Assembly: GCA_964505065.1 (NCBI GenBank)
Contig: CAZDGF010000007.1
Coordinates: 1 to 64,000, forward strand
Length of the DNA: 64,000 bases
From: JABMMZ01 sp964505065
GTDB taxonomy: Bacteria; Bacteroidota; Bacteroidia; NS11-12g; UBA955
Direction of reading: 5' to 3'
This document shows positions 47,457-55,676 of this stretch, piece after piece. Below the pieces are notes generated by a model, which did no database searches, had not been told where the DNA came from, and saw only the letters and a program-made list of their open reading frames with translations. The translations under genes and the position numbers were made by a program. The stretch's first letter is position 1. Each line of letters begins with the position of its first letter.

Positions 47457-48897
47457 ATTGTTTGCCTTTAGGTTGTAATACCCAAATTATTAACACCATA
47501 AGGCACAATAGTATAAGTTTTATACAAATGCCTACATAATTAGCAGAAAAATGACTTTGCACACTTAAAAACAATTGCCAAAAAGCAATACTGCTAACAA
47601 TTAAAAGCAATATTTTTATGGTTTTATAAGGCACTGTAAAATATTTTTGCCCTAATATAAAAGCTGCTATACACATAGCGGCATATACGCCAAGTGTTAT
47701 CCAAGCACAAGCTGTAAAGCCATATTGGGGAATAAAAATTATATTGCATATAATAGTAACCAAAGCTCCTCCAATGGCTACCAAAGCCCCTAATTTGGTT
47801 CGGTTAGATAGCTTATACCAAATACTTAAATTGTAATAAATACCTAAAAATAAATTGGCTAAAAGTAAAATTGGCACTATAACTATTCCTTTAGAATCAG
47901 TGAAATAAGAATCATTTTTAATGAATAATTCTGCTAAATTATGGATAAACAACATACAGCCTAAAAATATAAGTGCACATACGCCTGTAAACCAATACAG
48001 AATAGTGGCATACACTTGGCGGCTATCAGCATTTTCTTTTTGTTTAAAAAAAAATGGCTCGGCTGCAAACCGAAAGGCTTGTACAAACATGGTCATTACC
48101 ATTGTCAATTTATAAAATGCACCATAAATACCTGCCTGATAATCGGCTTCCGTAGGTGGTAATAATCTTTTTAATAAAACCCTATCTAAGGTTTCGTTTA
48201 CAATGCCTGCCAAGCCTACAAATATAAGGGGCCAAGCATAGTGCAGCATTTTTTTGTAAAGTGGTTTGTCAAATTTAAAGTTGATTTTAAATACCAATGG
48301 CAAAAGTAAAATGAACGAAACTACACTTGCCACAGCATTGGCTATAAGCACCAATGTAACTTGGCTATATTGGGCTAAAAAATGGGGTGTATTTTGCAAT
48401 AAATAATAATTCAACCCTACGTTTATAAAAATATTTACCAATTTTATGGCTGCAAAATGCCAAGGTTTTTCCTCGTAGCGCAATCGGGCAAAAGGCAATG
48501 CTGAAAGCGTATCGAACACTAAAAAAATAAGACAACACCATACAAAATCTGTTTGCTGCGGATAGCCTAATAAACTTGCACATTGAGGAATAAAACATAC
48601 AACCAATAAAGCAAAAACGAGGGTAGAAAATAGAATACTTTTTTGCGCTGTGGCATATACAATATTGGGCGCATACTCATTGCGGATAAAATTAAAATAG
48701 GCGGTTTCTATGCCATAAGTAAGTACAATATTTAAAAAAGCAATTGTGCCAAATACAACAGTTAGCTGCCCGTAGTTTTCTACCGAATCGAAAAGCTGGG
48801 TTTGGGGAATTATCAATAAAAAATTGATAAACCGCCCCAACATAGAGCTTAAGCCATATACGGCTGTCTGCGATGCTAATTTTTTTAAGAAACCCAA
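47455..48897 (-). CDS. Polysaccharide flippase (Wzx/MOP family)
   Basis: This 480-residue integral membrane protein has 12-14 hydrophobic helices and the N-terminus typical of O-antigen or polysaccharide flippases (FLKKLASQTAVYGLSSMLGR). Such proteins move undecaprenyl-linked sugar units across the inner membrane. The start codon is TTG at 48897: no in-frame ATG precedes the first helix, and the first internal ATG (residue 19) would cut into it. The -7 element TACATTTG ends only 5 nt before this TTG, so the message has little or no leader. No glycosyltransferases lie next to it, so it is not part of a local polysaccharide locus. Confidence 0.9.
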   Translation of the reverse strand: MGFLKKLASQTAVYGLSSMLGRFINFLLIIPQTQLFDSVENYGQLTVVFGTIAFLNIVLTYGIETAYFNFIRNEYAPNIVYATAQKSILFSTLVFALLVVCFIPQCASLLGYPQQTDFVWCCLIFLVFDTLSALPFARLRYEEKPWHFAAIKLVNIFINVGLNYYLLQNTPHFLAQYSQVTLVLIANAVASVVSFILLLPLVFKINFKFDKPLYKKMLHYAWPLIFVGLAGIVNETLDRVLLKRLLPPTEADYQAGIYGAFYKLTMVMTMFVQAFRFAAEPFFFKQKENADSRQVYATILYWFTGVCALIFLGCMLFIHNLAELFIKNDSYFTDSKGIVIVPILLLANLFLGIYYNLSIWYKLSNRTKLGALVAIGGALVTIICNIIFIPQYGFTACAWITLGVYAAMCIAAFILGQKYFTVPYKTIKILLLIVSSIAFWQLFLSVQSHFSANYVGICIKLILLCLMVLIIWVLQPKGKQ

Positions 48898-48902
48898 GGT
48901 TG

Positions 48903-48910
48903 CAAATGTA
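48903..48910 (-). promoter_or_regulatory. Flippase -7 element
   Basis: TACATTTG on the minus strand matches TAnnTTTG. Its first base is 13 nt before the TTG start, which predicts a leaderless or almost leaderless transcript. Confidence 0.55.
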
Positions 48911-48951
48911 GAATAAAAAACAAAAATTTAATTTATTTAATCGGCTTGTTA

Positions 48952-48959
48952 TAACTTTG
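48952..48959 (+). promoter_or_regulatory. pyrC -7 element
   Basis: TAACTTTG matches TAnnTTTG with its first base 13 nt before the pyrC ATG, again predicting a near-leaderless transcript. It is divergent from the flippase element 41 bp away. Confidence 0.55.
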
Positions 48960-48964
48960 CCCCT

Positions 48965-50293
48965 ATGAAAACGTATTTAATTAAACAAGCTACCATAGTA
49001 AACGAAGGCAAACAAATGGTAGCCGATGTTTTGATAAAAAACCAAAGAATTGAAAAAATTGCGGCTACTATAAATGATGCAAACGCTATAGAAATAAATG
49101 CCGAGGGCATGTATCTTATGCCTGGTGCTATTGATGACCAAGTGCATTTTAGAGAACCAGGGCTTACCCACAAAGGCGATTTATACACCGAAAGCCGTGC
49201 AGCCATAGCAGGCGGGGTTACCACCTATATGGAAATGCCAAACACCAATCCGCAAGCTACAACACAGGCTTTATTAGAAGAAAAATACCAACGAGCAGCC
49301 CAAGTTTCTTTGGCAAATTATTCTTTTTTTATGGGCACTACCAATGATAATTATGACGAAGTAATGCGCACAAACCCGCTTACCACCTGCGGCATAAAAA
49401 TATTTATGGGCAGCAGCACTGGCAATATGTTGGTGGACAACCGCAGCACTTTAGAAAAAATATTTGCCAATGCACCCACCATTATAGCCACCCATTGCGA
49501 AGACGAAGCCACCATAAAAGCCAATACCGAAAAATACTTTGCCCAATATGGCGAAAACTTAGCTGCCAAATACCACCCCGAAATTCGCAATGCTGAAGCC
49601 TGCTACCTAAGCAGCAGCATGGCTATAGAATTAGCCAAAAAACACAACACACGCCTGCATATTTTGCATATTTCTACAGCTAAAGAAACAGCATTGTTTA
49701 CCACCGAGCCTTTAGAAAAAAAACGCATAACAGCCGAAGCTTGTATCCACCATTTATGGTTTACAGCCAAAGATTATGAAACCAAAGGCAACTGGATAAA
49801 ATGGAACCCTGCCGTAAAATACGAAGAAGATAGAGTAGCAATATGGCAAGCCCTATTAGATGGGCGCATAGATGTTATAGCCACCGACCATGCCCCACAC
49901 ACCATAGAGGAAAAACAACAGCCATATAGCAAAGCCCCCTCTGGCGGACCCTTGGTGCAGCATAGCATACAGGCTATGTTTCAGTTTTATGCGCAGGGTA
50001 AAATTAGCTTGGAACAAATAATTACCAAAATGTGCCACAACCCAGCCATACTATTTAATATTAAAGAGCGAGGCTACATAAGAGAAGGCTATTATGCTGA
50101 CTTGGTATTGGTAAAAAAGCAACAATATCAGGTAAAGAAAAACAATATACTATACAAATGCGGCTGGAGCCCCTTGGAAGAAGAGATATTTGATTACAGC
50201 ATAGCCCATACCTTTGCCAATGGGCATTTGGCTTGGAGCAATGGTAGGCTGAATGATAAAGTATTGGGAATGAGGATTGGATTTGAAAGGTAA
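48965..50293 (+). CDS. pyrC: Dihydroorotase
   Basis: This enzyme cyclises carbamoyl aspartate to dihydroorotate in pyrimidine synthesis. The 442-residue amidohydrolase shows GAIDDQVHFREPGLTHKGD, the lysine segment CGIKIFMGSS, ATHCEDE, LHILHIST and IATDHAPHTIEEK. The first metal motif reads QVH in place of the canonical HxH; I recall the same in dihydroorotases of related bacteria. The other ligands are present. It shares a 67-bp divergent promoter region with the flippase gene. Its stop lies 2 bp from the stop of a convergent lipoprotein gene. Confidence 0.94.
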   Translation: MKTYLIKQATIVNEGKQMVADVLIKNQRIEKIAATINDANAIEINAEGMYLMPGAIDDQVHFREPGLTHKGDLYTESRAAIAGGVTTYMEMPNTNPQATTQALLEEKYQRAAQVSLANYSFFMGTTNDNYDEVMRTNPLTTCGIKIFMGSSTGNMLVDNRSTLEKIFANAPTIIATHCEDEATIKANTEKYFAQYGENLAAKYHPEIRNAEACYLSSSMAIELAKKHNTRLHILHISTAKETALFTTEPLEKKRITAEACIHHLWFTAKDYETKGNWIKWNPAVKYEEDRVAIWQALLDGRIDVIATDHAPHTIEEKQQPYSKAPSGGPLVQHSIQAMFQFYAQGKISLEQIITKMCHNPAILFNIKERGYIREGYYADLVLVKKQQYQVKKNNILYKCGWSPLEEEIFDYSIAHTFANGHLAWSNGRLNDKVLGMRIGFER

Positions 50294-50295
50294 GC

Positions 50296-50922
50296 TTAAA
50301 TTAGTAATGCAAATAAAATTAAGTAAATTAAAAATATACTTAATATGATTATTAATGGAAAAACAATAATAATACTTATTGCTATGCCCTTTCCTCGTAA
50401 TTGATACTCGGAATCACTAATTTTTACTAATGCTATTATTGCTAATACAAAACCTGCTATCATTGCTAAACCTGCCAAAATATTTACAAATGGAATTAAC
50501 AAACCAACCAAACCGCCATAGAATAACCAAGCTGCAATTTCAGCATGTGGCTCAACAGGTACTTCATAATCATTGGATTTCTTTACTACATGTGTTTTAG
50601 CTACTTTATACTTTGGTTTAATTTTTATGTTTTTATTAGCAAAATGAACCAATTGAGTTTTAAAAAATGAATTTTCAATAGTATCTTTTTGCATGTTTTC
50701 TGCATTTATTATAGCTGGGCTTGCATTTGCAATTGGCTCTTCTTTATTGGCTTTGCCCAGCTTTACAGCCTTTTCAGCTTTTAGCTCTTCTGTTTTCTCT
50801 TTTTTGGCAAATAGCCCATTGCCCATATCTATTTTTACACCATTGCCATAGCGAGATTTGGTTATTACCCCACAGCTGCTCAATAATGTAACACACAATA
50901 CAACACTTATTAAATTTTTCAT
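50296..50922 (-). CDS. Lipoprotein with C-terminal membrane helices
   Basis: The 208-residue protein has a lipobox (LLSSCGV, C17), a charged middle region rich in Lys and Glu (about 35-125), and two or three hydrophobic helices in the last 80 residues (LVGLLIPFVNILAGLAMIAG and IAISIIIVFPLIIILSIFLI). The C-terminal part resembles DUF4190-type membrane segments. A lipid anchor at one end and membrane helices at the other would tether both ends to the membrane. It is convergent with pyrC (2-bp gap) and has no operon partner. A half-site resembling the island palindrome (AATAGGGGTAA) lies 27 bp upstream, but without a second arm. Confidence 0.7.
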   Translation of the reverse strand: MKNLISVVLCVTLLSSCGVITKSRYGNGVKIDMGNGLFAKKEKTEELKAEKAVKLGKANKEEPIANASPAIINAENMQKDTIENSFFKTQLVHFANKNIKIKPKYKVAKTHVVKKSNDYEVPVEPHAEIAAWLFYGGLVGLLIPFVNILAGLAMIAGFVLAIIALVKISDSEYQLRGKGIAISIIIVFPLIIILSIFLIYLILFALLI

Positions 50923-51048
50923 ACTAAAACATATTTTACTAAAACAAAAATAGGGGTAAATAAGTTACTGAAAAATTAAAATTAAAGTTTTAAAAATTTA
51001 ATTCATAAACCTTAATTTTTCCTTTAAAAAACCACCCATTAAAAAAAA

Positions 51049-51080
51049 TTTGGCTTTTACGCTTAAAAATAAGTTATTTG
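51049..51080 (+). promoter_or_regulatory. Possible acpP promoter
   Basis: A TTG (51049-51051) is followed after 21 nt by GTTATTTG (51073-51080), two mismatches from TAnnTTTG. The acpP ATG lies 35 nt after the first base of this element. Confidence 0.4.
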
Positions 51081-51107
51081 CACCAACAATTTAAAAAAAA
51101 TAATAAC

Positions 51108-51344
51108 ATGTCAGAAGTAGCAGCAAAAGTAAAGTCAATTATTGTTGACAAATTAGGAGTAGAAGAAAGTGAAGTAACTCCTGAGGCAAGCTTTACAAAC
51201 GATTTAGGTGCCGATTCATTAGATACAGTAGAATTGATAATGGAATTCGAAAAAGAATTTAACATTGCAATTCCTGATGAACAAGCCGAAAAAATTGGTA
51301 CAGTAGGCGATGCAATTACATACATCGAAAACAATACTAAGTAA
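51108..51344 (+). CDS. acpP: Acyl carrier protein
   Basis: The 78-residue acidic protein carries growing fatty acyl chains on a phosphopantetheine attached to S37 (in GADSLDTVELIM). The start at 51108 (MSEVAAKVKSIIVDKLG) gives the standard length; an in-frame upstream start at 51078 would add ten unrelated residues. It is 26 bp upstream of fabF, the usual arrangement, and the two are surely co-transcribed with rnc. Confidence 0.98.
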   Translation: MSEVAAKVKSIIVDKLGVEESEVTPEASFTNDLGADSLDTVELIMEFEKEFNIAIPDEQAEKIGTVGDAITYIENNTK

Positions 51345-51370
51345 TTTATTAATATCCTAAAACCATTTAC

Positions 51371-52624
51371 ATGCAATTAAAACGTGTAGTAGTTACAGGA
51401 TTGGGTGCTCTTACCCCATTAGGCAATACCGTTCAAGAATATTGGCATGGTTTGTCTAATGGTGTAAGCGGTGCTGGTATGATTACACAATTTGATACCA
51501 CCAAGTTTAAAACTAAATTTGCTTGCGAGGTAAAAAATTTCAATCCCGAAGACTTTATGGACCGCAAAGAAGCCCGCAAAATGGACCGCTTTGCACAGTT
51601 TGCTTTGGTTACGACTGACCAAGCCATTAAAGACTCTGGGCTTGATTTAGAAAAAATAGACAAAACACGTGTAGGCGTTATTTGGGGTAGCGGCATAGGT
51701 GGGCTTACATCGTTTTTTAATGAAAGTGCCGAGTATGCCCGTGGCGATGGTACGCCCCGTTTTTCTCCTTTTTTTATTACCAAAATGATATCCGACATTG
51801 CGGGTGGTTTGGTAAGTATTAAATACGGCTTTGGTGGACCCAATTATACCACCGTATCTGCTTGTGCAAGCAGTAATAATGCACTTATAGACGCCTACAT
51901 GAACATACAATTAAGCAAATGCAATATTGTAGTTACTGGTGGCTCGGAGGCTTGTGTAAACGAGCCTGCTATGGGCGGTTTTTGTAATATGAAAGCCCTT
52001 AGCGAACGTAATGACGACCCTCAAACAGCTTCTCGCCCTTTCGATAAAGATAGAGACGGTTTTGTACTTGGCGAAGGCTCAGCAGCCCTTGTATTAGAAG
52101 AATACGAACATGCTATAGCCCGTGGTGCCAAAATATATTGCGAAGTAGTAGGCACAGGTATGAGTGCCGATGCCTACCACATGACAGCCCCACACCCTGA
52201 AGGATTGGGCGTTATCAATGTGCTTAACTGGGCTTTGCAAGATGCTAACCTAAAACCTACAGATATAGATTACATAAATGTGCATGGCACAAGCACTCCG
52301 CTTGGCGATGTGGCAGAGCTAAAAGCCATACAAGCTGTATTTGGCGAGCATGCTTACAATTTGAATATCAGTTCTACAAAATCTATGACAGGACACCTGC
52401 TGGGTGGAGCAGGAGCAATAGAGGCTGTAGCAGCTATTTTGGCTATGCAGCATAATATTGTGCCGCCTACTATCAATCATTTTACAGACGACCCAGAGAT
52501 TGACAATAGACTAAACTTAACATTCAATAAAGCACAAAGCAAGCAAATAAATGTAGCGGTAAGCAATACTTTTGGTTTTGGTGGGCATAATGCTTCTGTT
52601 ATCTTTAAACGCCACAACGCATAA
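51371..52624 (+). CDS. fabF: Beta-ketoacyl-ACP synthase II
   Basis: FabF extends acyl-ACP with malonyl-ACP in fatty acid synthesis. The 417-residue condensing enzyme has the active-site cysteine C165 in TVSACASSNNAL, and histidines in NVHGTSTPLGD and KSMTGHLLGGAGA. The C-terminal NTFGFGGHNAS loop is also present. Length and motifs are normal. It sits between acpP and rnc, with 21 bp to the rnc start. Confidence 0.98.
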   Translation: MQLKRVVVTGLGALTPLGNTVQEYWHGLSNGVSGAGMITQFDTTKFKTKFACEVKNFNPEDFMDRKEARKMDRFAQFALVTTDQAIKDSGLDLEKIDKTRVGVIWGSGIGGLTSFFNESAEYARGDGTPRFSPFFITKMISDIAGGLVSIKYGFGGPNYTTVSACASSNNALIDAYMNIQLSKCNIVVTGGSEACVNEPAMGGFCNMKALSERNDDPQTASRPFDKDRDGFVLGEGSAALVLEEYEHAIARGAKIYCEVVGTGMSADAYHMTAPHPEGLGVINVLNWALQDANLKPTDIDYINVHGTSTPLGDVAELKAIQAVFGEHAYNLNISSTKSMTGHLLGGAGAIEAVAAILAMQHNIVPPTINHFTDDPEIDNRLNLTFNKAQSKQINVAVSNTFGFGGHNASVIFKRHNA

Positions 52625-52645
52625 TTTTAAAAATTATAGACGTTT

Positions 52646-53392
52646 GTGTTGCGCAATTTTCTTACATTAAAATTTTCTAAACGTAAAAAACAATACCAAA
52701 CATTGTACAATGTGTTGGGTTTTTGTCCTAAAAAATTAAAGCTATATGATATAGCTTTAACGCACCATTCGTATAAAAATGTGCTTAAAAAAAGTGCATT
52801 ACACAAGGTAAACAATGAGCGTTTGGAGTATCTTGGCGATTCGCTATTTGGTATGGTAGTGGCAGAAAAATTATACAATTTATACCCTTATAAAGAAGAA
52901 GGTTTTTTAACTGAAATGCGCTCAAAAATTGTAAACCGCCAAAGGCTAAATGCTTTGGGCAAAAAAATGGGTTTACAAGAGTTGGTAAAGTTTGATAAAA
53001 AATTAGAGCGTGAAAGCCGCTTTATGGATACCCTTACAGGCAATGCGCTTGAGGCAATAATTGGGGCAATATATTTAGATAAAGGCTTTAAGTTTACACG
53101 CCATTTTATTCGCACTAAAATATTAGACAATTACATTGATTTTAAAGCATTAGAAACCGATGAATTGAGCTACAAAGCAAGGCTTACAAAATGGGCACAA
53201 AGAGAGCGTAAAAAATTAGAATTTACCATTAAAAGTATAGATAACGAAAATAAGCGTAAGCTATATGAAGTAGCTATATTGATAGACGAAGAGGAAGTAG
53301 CTACGGCAAAAAACAACTCTAAAAAAACAGCCGAAGAAATAGCCAGCGAAAAAATATGTACCCTGTGGGATATTCCTGTTTTTAGAACTTAA
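52646..53392 (+). CDS. rnc: Ribonuclease III
   Basis: RNase III cuts double-stranded RNA, including rRNA precursors. The 248-residue protein has the signature NERLEYLGDSLFG and the second catalytic helix ALEAIIGAIYLDKGF. A double-stranded RNA-binding domain occupies the last 75 residues (DELSYKARLTKWAQRE ... SKKTAEEIASEK). The start is GTG at 52646 or TTG three bases later; no ATG fits. It is the last gene of the acpP-fabF-rnc group and ends 2 bp from the convergent photolyase stop, with no terminator between. Confidence 0.95.
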   Translation: MLRNFLTLKFSKRKKQYQTLYNVLGFCPKKLKLYDIALTHHSYKNVLKKSALHKVNNERLEYLGDSLFGMVVAEKLYNLYPYKEEGFLTEMRSKIVNRQRLNALGKKMGLQELVKFDKKLERESRFMDTLTGNALEAIIGAIYLDKGFKFTRHFIRTKILDNYIDFKALETDELSYKARLTKWAQRERKKLEFTIKSIDNENKRKLYEVAILIDEEEVATAKNNSKKTAEEIASEKICTLWDIPVFRT

Positions 53393-53394
53393 AA

Positions 53395-54888
53395 CTATTG
53401 TTTCTTTTTAGTTGCAATGCGTGTTTTAGGATTGCTAACATGCTTTTTCAAAATACGTTCGCCCTCTGTTTTTACTTCTGCTTTTTTTCTAAATTGCCAT
53501 ACAATATCACTTGCTTTTTTTCTTGTTTCTTCAATATTTACAATGGCAAAAGGGTAATCTTTGCCTATTATACAATTGTACATTTGTTGCTCTATTAGGG
53601 TTAGTTTTTCTGGCTGATGAATTAAACTTGGCGGAATATCTTTCAATTCTGGCACCCATTTTTTAATAAATTCGCCTTCCGAGTCGTGCTCTTCAGAATT
53701 TTTAATGGGATTGTATATTCTAATGGTATTTATACCCGTTGTGCCGCTTTGCATTTGCAATTGCGGATAATGAATGCCTGGCTCATAATCTAAAAATTGT
53801 TTGGCTAAAAAATGCAACTCTCGCCAGTCTTGCCAAAGGTTAAAAACAAAAAAAGATACCACCATTGCCCGCATTCTAAAATTGATAAATCCTGTAGCTA
53901 CAACACAACGCATACAAGCATCAATAATGGGCACACCCGTTTTACCTTGCTGCCAAGCCAAAATATAGGCTTCGTTTTTTGGTTTTATTAAATCATTGTA
54001 AGCCTTATTGATATTCTCAAATTCGTATCTGCATTCATCTTCAAATTTTTGAATAAAATGGCAATGCCAATGCAATCGAGAAACGAAATTAGACAAGGCT
54101 CTTTTGTTTAAGGCATTTTTGTAATGAAAATTAGTGTATTGCACCACCATACGCATACTTATATTGCCATACGCCAAATATGGCGAAAGCCTACTGCAAC
54201 CTTTTCGGCTAAGCAAAGGCTTGCTTATGTGTTTACTATAATTTTGATGTCTTTCTTTTATAAAACTATGCAAATATCGCCAAGCAAAGCTTTCGCCTCC
54301 TTTTTGAAAATTGGGATTGTAAGTAATTATTTCTTTGGGCAGCTCTTCTCCTTTTAGTTGAGTATAAAAAGCAGTATTTAAACTATAGCTTTTCCAATTA
54401 TTATCCTCAATCATTTTGGGCGGTTCAGCCATTTTGGTTTCCCATAATTTAGGAAAATCTTTTCTCGATTTTAGTTTTCTAACTATGCCATTGGTTTGAT
54501 ACTCTTGCCAATTAATATTTTGAGCCTTAAAAAATAATTGCATGGCTTTATCTCTTTCAAAAGTTAAGCCGTTGCCTATTTCTTGCGATGAAAAAACATT
54601 TTTTATCGTAAAATTATGACTTAAATTTTCAAATACCTCTTTTGCCTCTTTATGAAAAATATAGAGTTCACTTTTTTGGGCTTTTAGCTTTTCGTTCATT
54701 TCTACAAGCGATTCGTAAACAAAACGCCAGTGCCTTGTATCGCTATCATGATATGCCATAACTGAGGGTTCAAAAATATAAACAAGCAAAACAGGTAAAT
54801 GAGATTGCAGGGCATAAAATAAAGGCTCGTGGTCTTTAAAACGTAAATCTCTTTTATACCATACAATATTTATTTCCTCCTTTGGCAT
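53395..54888 (-). CDS. Cryptochrome/photolyase family protein
   Basis: The 497-residue flavoprotein is of the DNA photolyase family, using blue light and FAD to repair pyrimidine dimers. The N-terminal antenna domain is clear (INIVWYKRDLRFKDHEPL). The C-terminal FAD domain contains LSRKGCSRLSPYLAYGNIS, RLHWHCHFIQKFED and RMRAMVVSFFVFNLW. The start is the ATG at 54888 (MPKEEINIVWYKRD); an in-frame TTG seven codons upstream is less likely. The last 60 residues are basic and extend beyond the usual fold. Repair activity versus a light-sensing role cannot be separated by sequence. It is monocistronic. Confidence 0.9.
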   Translation of the reverse strand: MPKEEINIVWYKRDLRFKDHEPLFYALQSHLPVLLVYIFEPSVMAYHDSDTRHWRFVYESLVEMNEKLKAQKSELYIFHKEAKEVFENLSHNFTIKNVFSSQEIGNGLTFERDKAMQLFFKAQNINWQEYQTNGIVRKLKSRKDFPKLWETKMAEPPKMIEDNNWKSYSLNTAFYTQLKGEELPKEIITYNPNFQKGGESFAWRYLHSFIKERHQNYSKHISKPLLSRKGCSRLSPYLAYGNISMRMVVQYTNFHYKNALNKRALSNFVSRLHWHCHFIQKFEDECRYEFENINKAYNDLIKPKNEAYILAWQQGKTGVPIIDACMRCVVATGFINFRMRAMVVSFFVFNLWQDWRELHFLAKQFLDYEPGIHYPQLQMQSGTTGINTIRIYNPIKNSEEHDSEGEFIKKWVPELKDIPPSLIHQPEKLTLIEQQMYNCIIGKDYPFAIVNIEETRKKASDIVWQFRKKAEVKTEGERILKKHVSNPKTRIATKKKQ

Positions 54889-54978
54889 TTTACTTACCTG
54901 AATTAACAATTTTTAGTATGTAATGTTGAATGCATGATAACAAAAAAAGAGAACCCTTTTTTAGAGAGCTATATTTTT

Positions 54979-54998
54979 AAAACCATTTAAATGGTTTT
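54979..54998. repeat. 20-bp perfect palindrome, transposase 3' side
   Basis: AAAACCATTT is followed directly by its complement AAATGGTTTT. It lies 69 bp beyond the stop of the IS200-like gene. A related palindrome lies just upstream of that gene. Confidence 0.75.
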
Positions 54999-55066
54999 TG
55001 GAACATATTTGTAAATTATTTAGAACAATTAAAATAGTAGGCTGTACAACGTGACATTAAAAATTG

Positions 55067-55501
55067 TTATTTATTCTCTACACCATAAAGTTTTATAAAT
55101 TCCTCATATTCCTTTTGAAATGGTTTAATTTTATGGTGCTCTTTTTGATTTTTTATATATTGAAAAACTTTTTCAACACCTGATTCAGAAACTGAATAAG
55201 CAGCATATCCTATTTGCCAAGAAAATTTTTCATTAATGATATTATTTTGATTGATAAAATGAGAACTACTCCCTTTAATTTGCTTGATTATGTCAGCAAT
55301 AGATTTTTGAGGATTTAGTAAAAATAAACAATGTACATGGTCTGGCATTCCGTTAATTATGCTTACAGGACAACCTAACTCTATTAATTCATCAGAAATA
55401 TAGTTATTAACCTTTTGTTCAATATTTTTATGTAAAATTGGCATCCTTTCTTTAGTTGCCCAAATAGCGTGAATCCATATTTTATTAAATGAATGTGGCA
55501 T
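55067..55501 (-). CDS. IS200/IS605-like Y1 transposase
   Basis: The 144-residue protein of the TnpA family has the HUH motif GMPDHVHCLFLL (H55, H57) and the tyrosine helix VFQYIKNQKEHH (Y115). It also has the YSVSESG loop just ahead of it. These enzymes move single-stranded DNA by recognising short hairpins at the element ends. The gene is intact but has no tnpB partner. It is flanked by related palindromes on both sides (54979-54998 and 55552-55569), which may be the ends of the element or its recognition hairpins. It differs clearly from the RAYT at 27.7 kb. Confidence 0.88.
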   Translation of the reverse strand: MPHSFNKIWIHAIWATKERMPILHKNIEQKVNNYISDELIELGCPVSIINGMPDHVHCLFLLNPQKSIADIIKQIKGSSSHFINQNNIINEKFSWQIGYAAYSVSESGVEKVFQYIKNQKEHHKIKPFQKEYEEFIKLYGVENK

Positions 55502-55551
55502 AATTTATTTTATTTGTTTTTCAATTTCAAAAGTAGAGAATTTATGTATGT

Positions 55552-55569
55552 AAACCATTAAAATGGTTT
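55552..55569. repeat. 18-bp palindrome, transposase 5' side
   Basis: Arms AAACCATT and AATGGTTT are separated by AA. It shares its core with the palindrome at 54979-54998 and lies 50 bp upstream of the transposase start. Confidence 0.75.
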
Positions 55570-55588
55570 CATATTAACCCGCACAAAA

Positions 55589-55622
55589 TATATAGCCTAC
55601 GGTTTAAACCGTAGGCTATATA
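55589..55622. repeat. Perfect 34-bp palindrome
   Basis: The left half is TATATAGCCTACGGTTT and the right half is its exact complement, with no loop. It lies between the IS200-like gene and the ribonucleotide reductase gene. Confidence 0.85.
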
Positions 55623-55640
55623 AGGATTTAGCTTTTATAT

Positions 55641-55656
55641 AATGGATTTATCCATT
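55641..55656. repeat. Short inverted repeat near the nrdJ 3' end
   Basis: AATGGAT, two T, ATCCATT. It lies 21 bp beyond the reductase stop. It lacks a clear T-run on either strand, so it is a weak terminator at best, or one more member of the palindrome cluster. Confidence 0.5.
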
Positions 55657-55676
55657 TATAAGATTTTAACTTTTTT

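Noticed and set aside
50947..50965. AATAGGGGTAA as a fifth copy of the island palindrome
   Set aside because: Only one arm is present and there is no -7 element at the 31.5-nt spacing in either direction.
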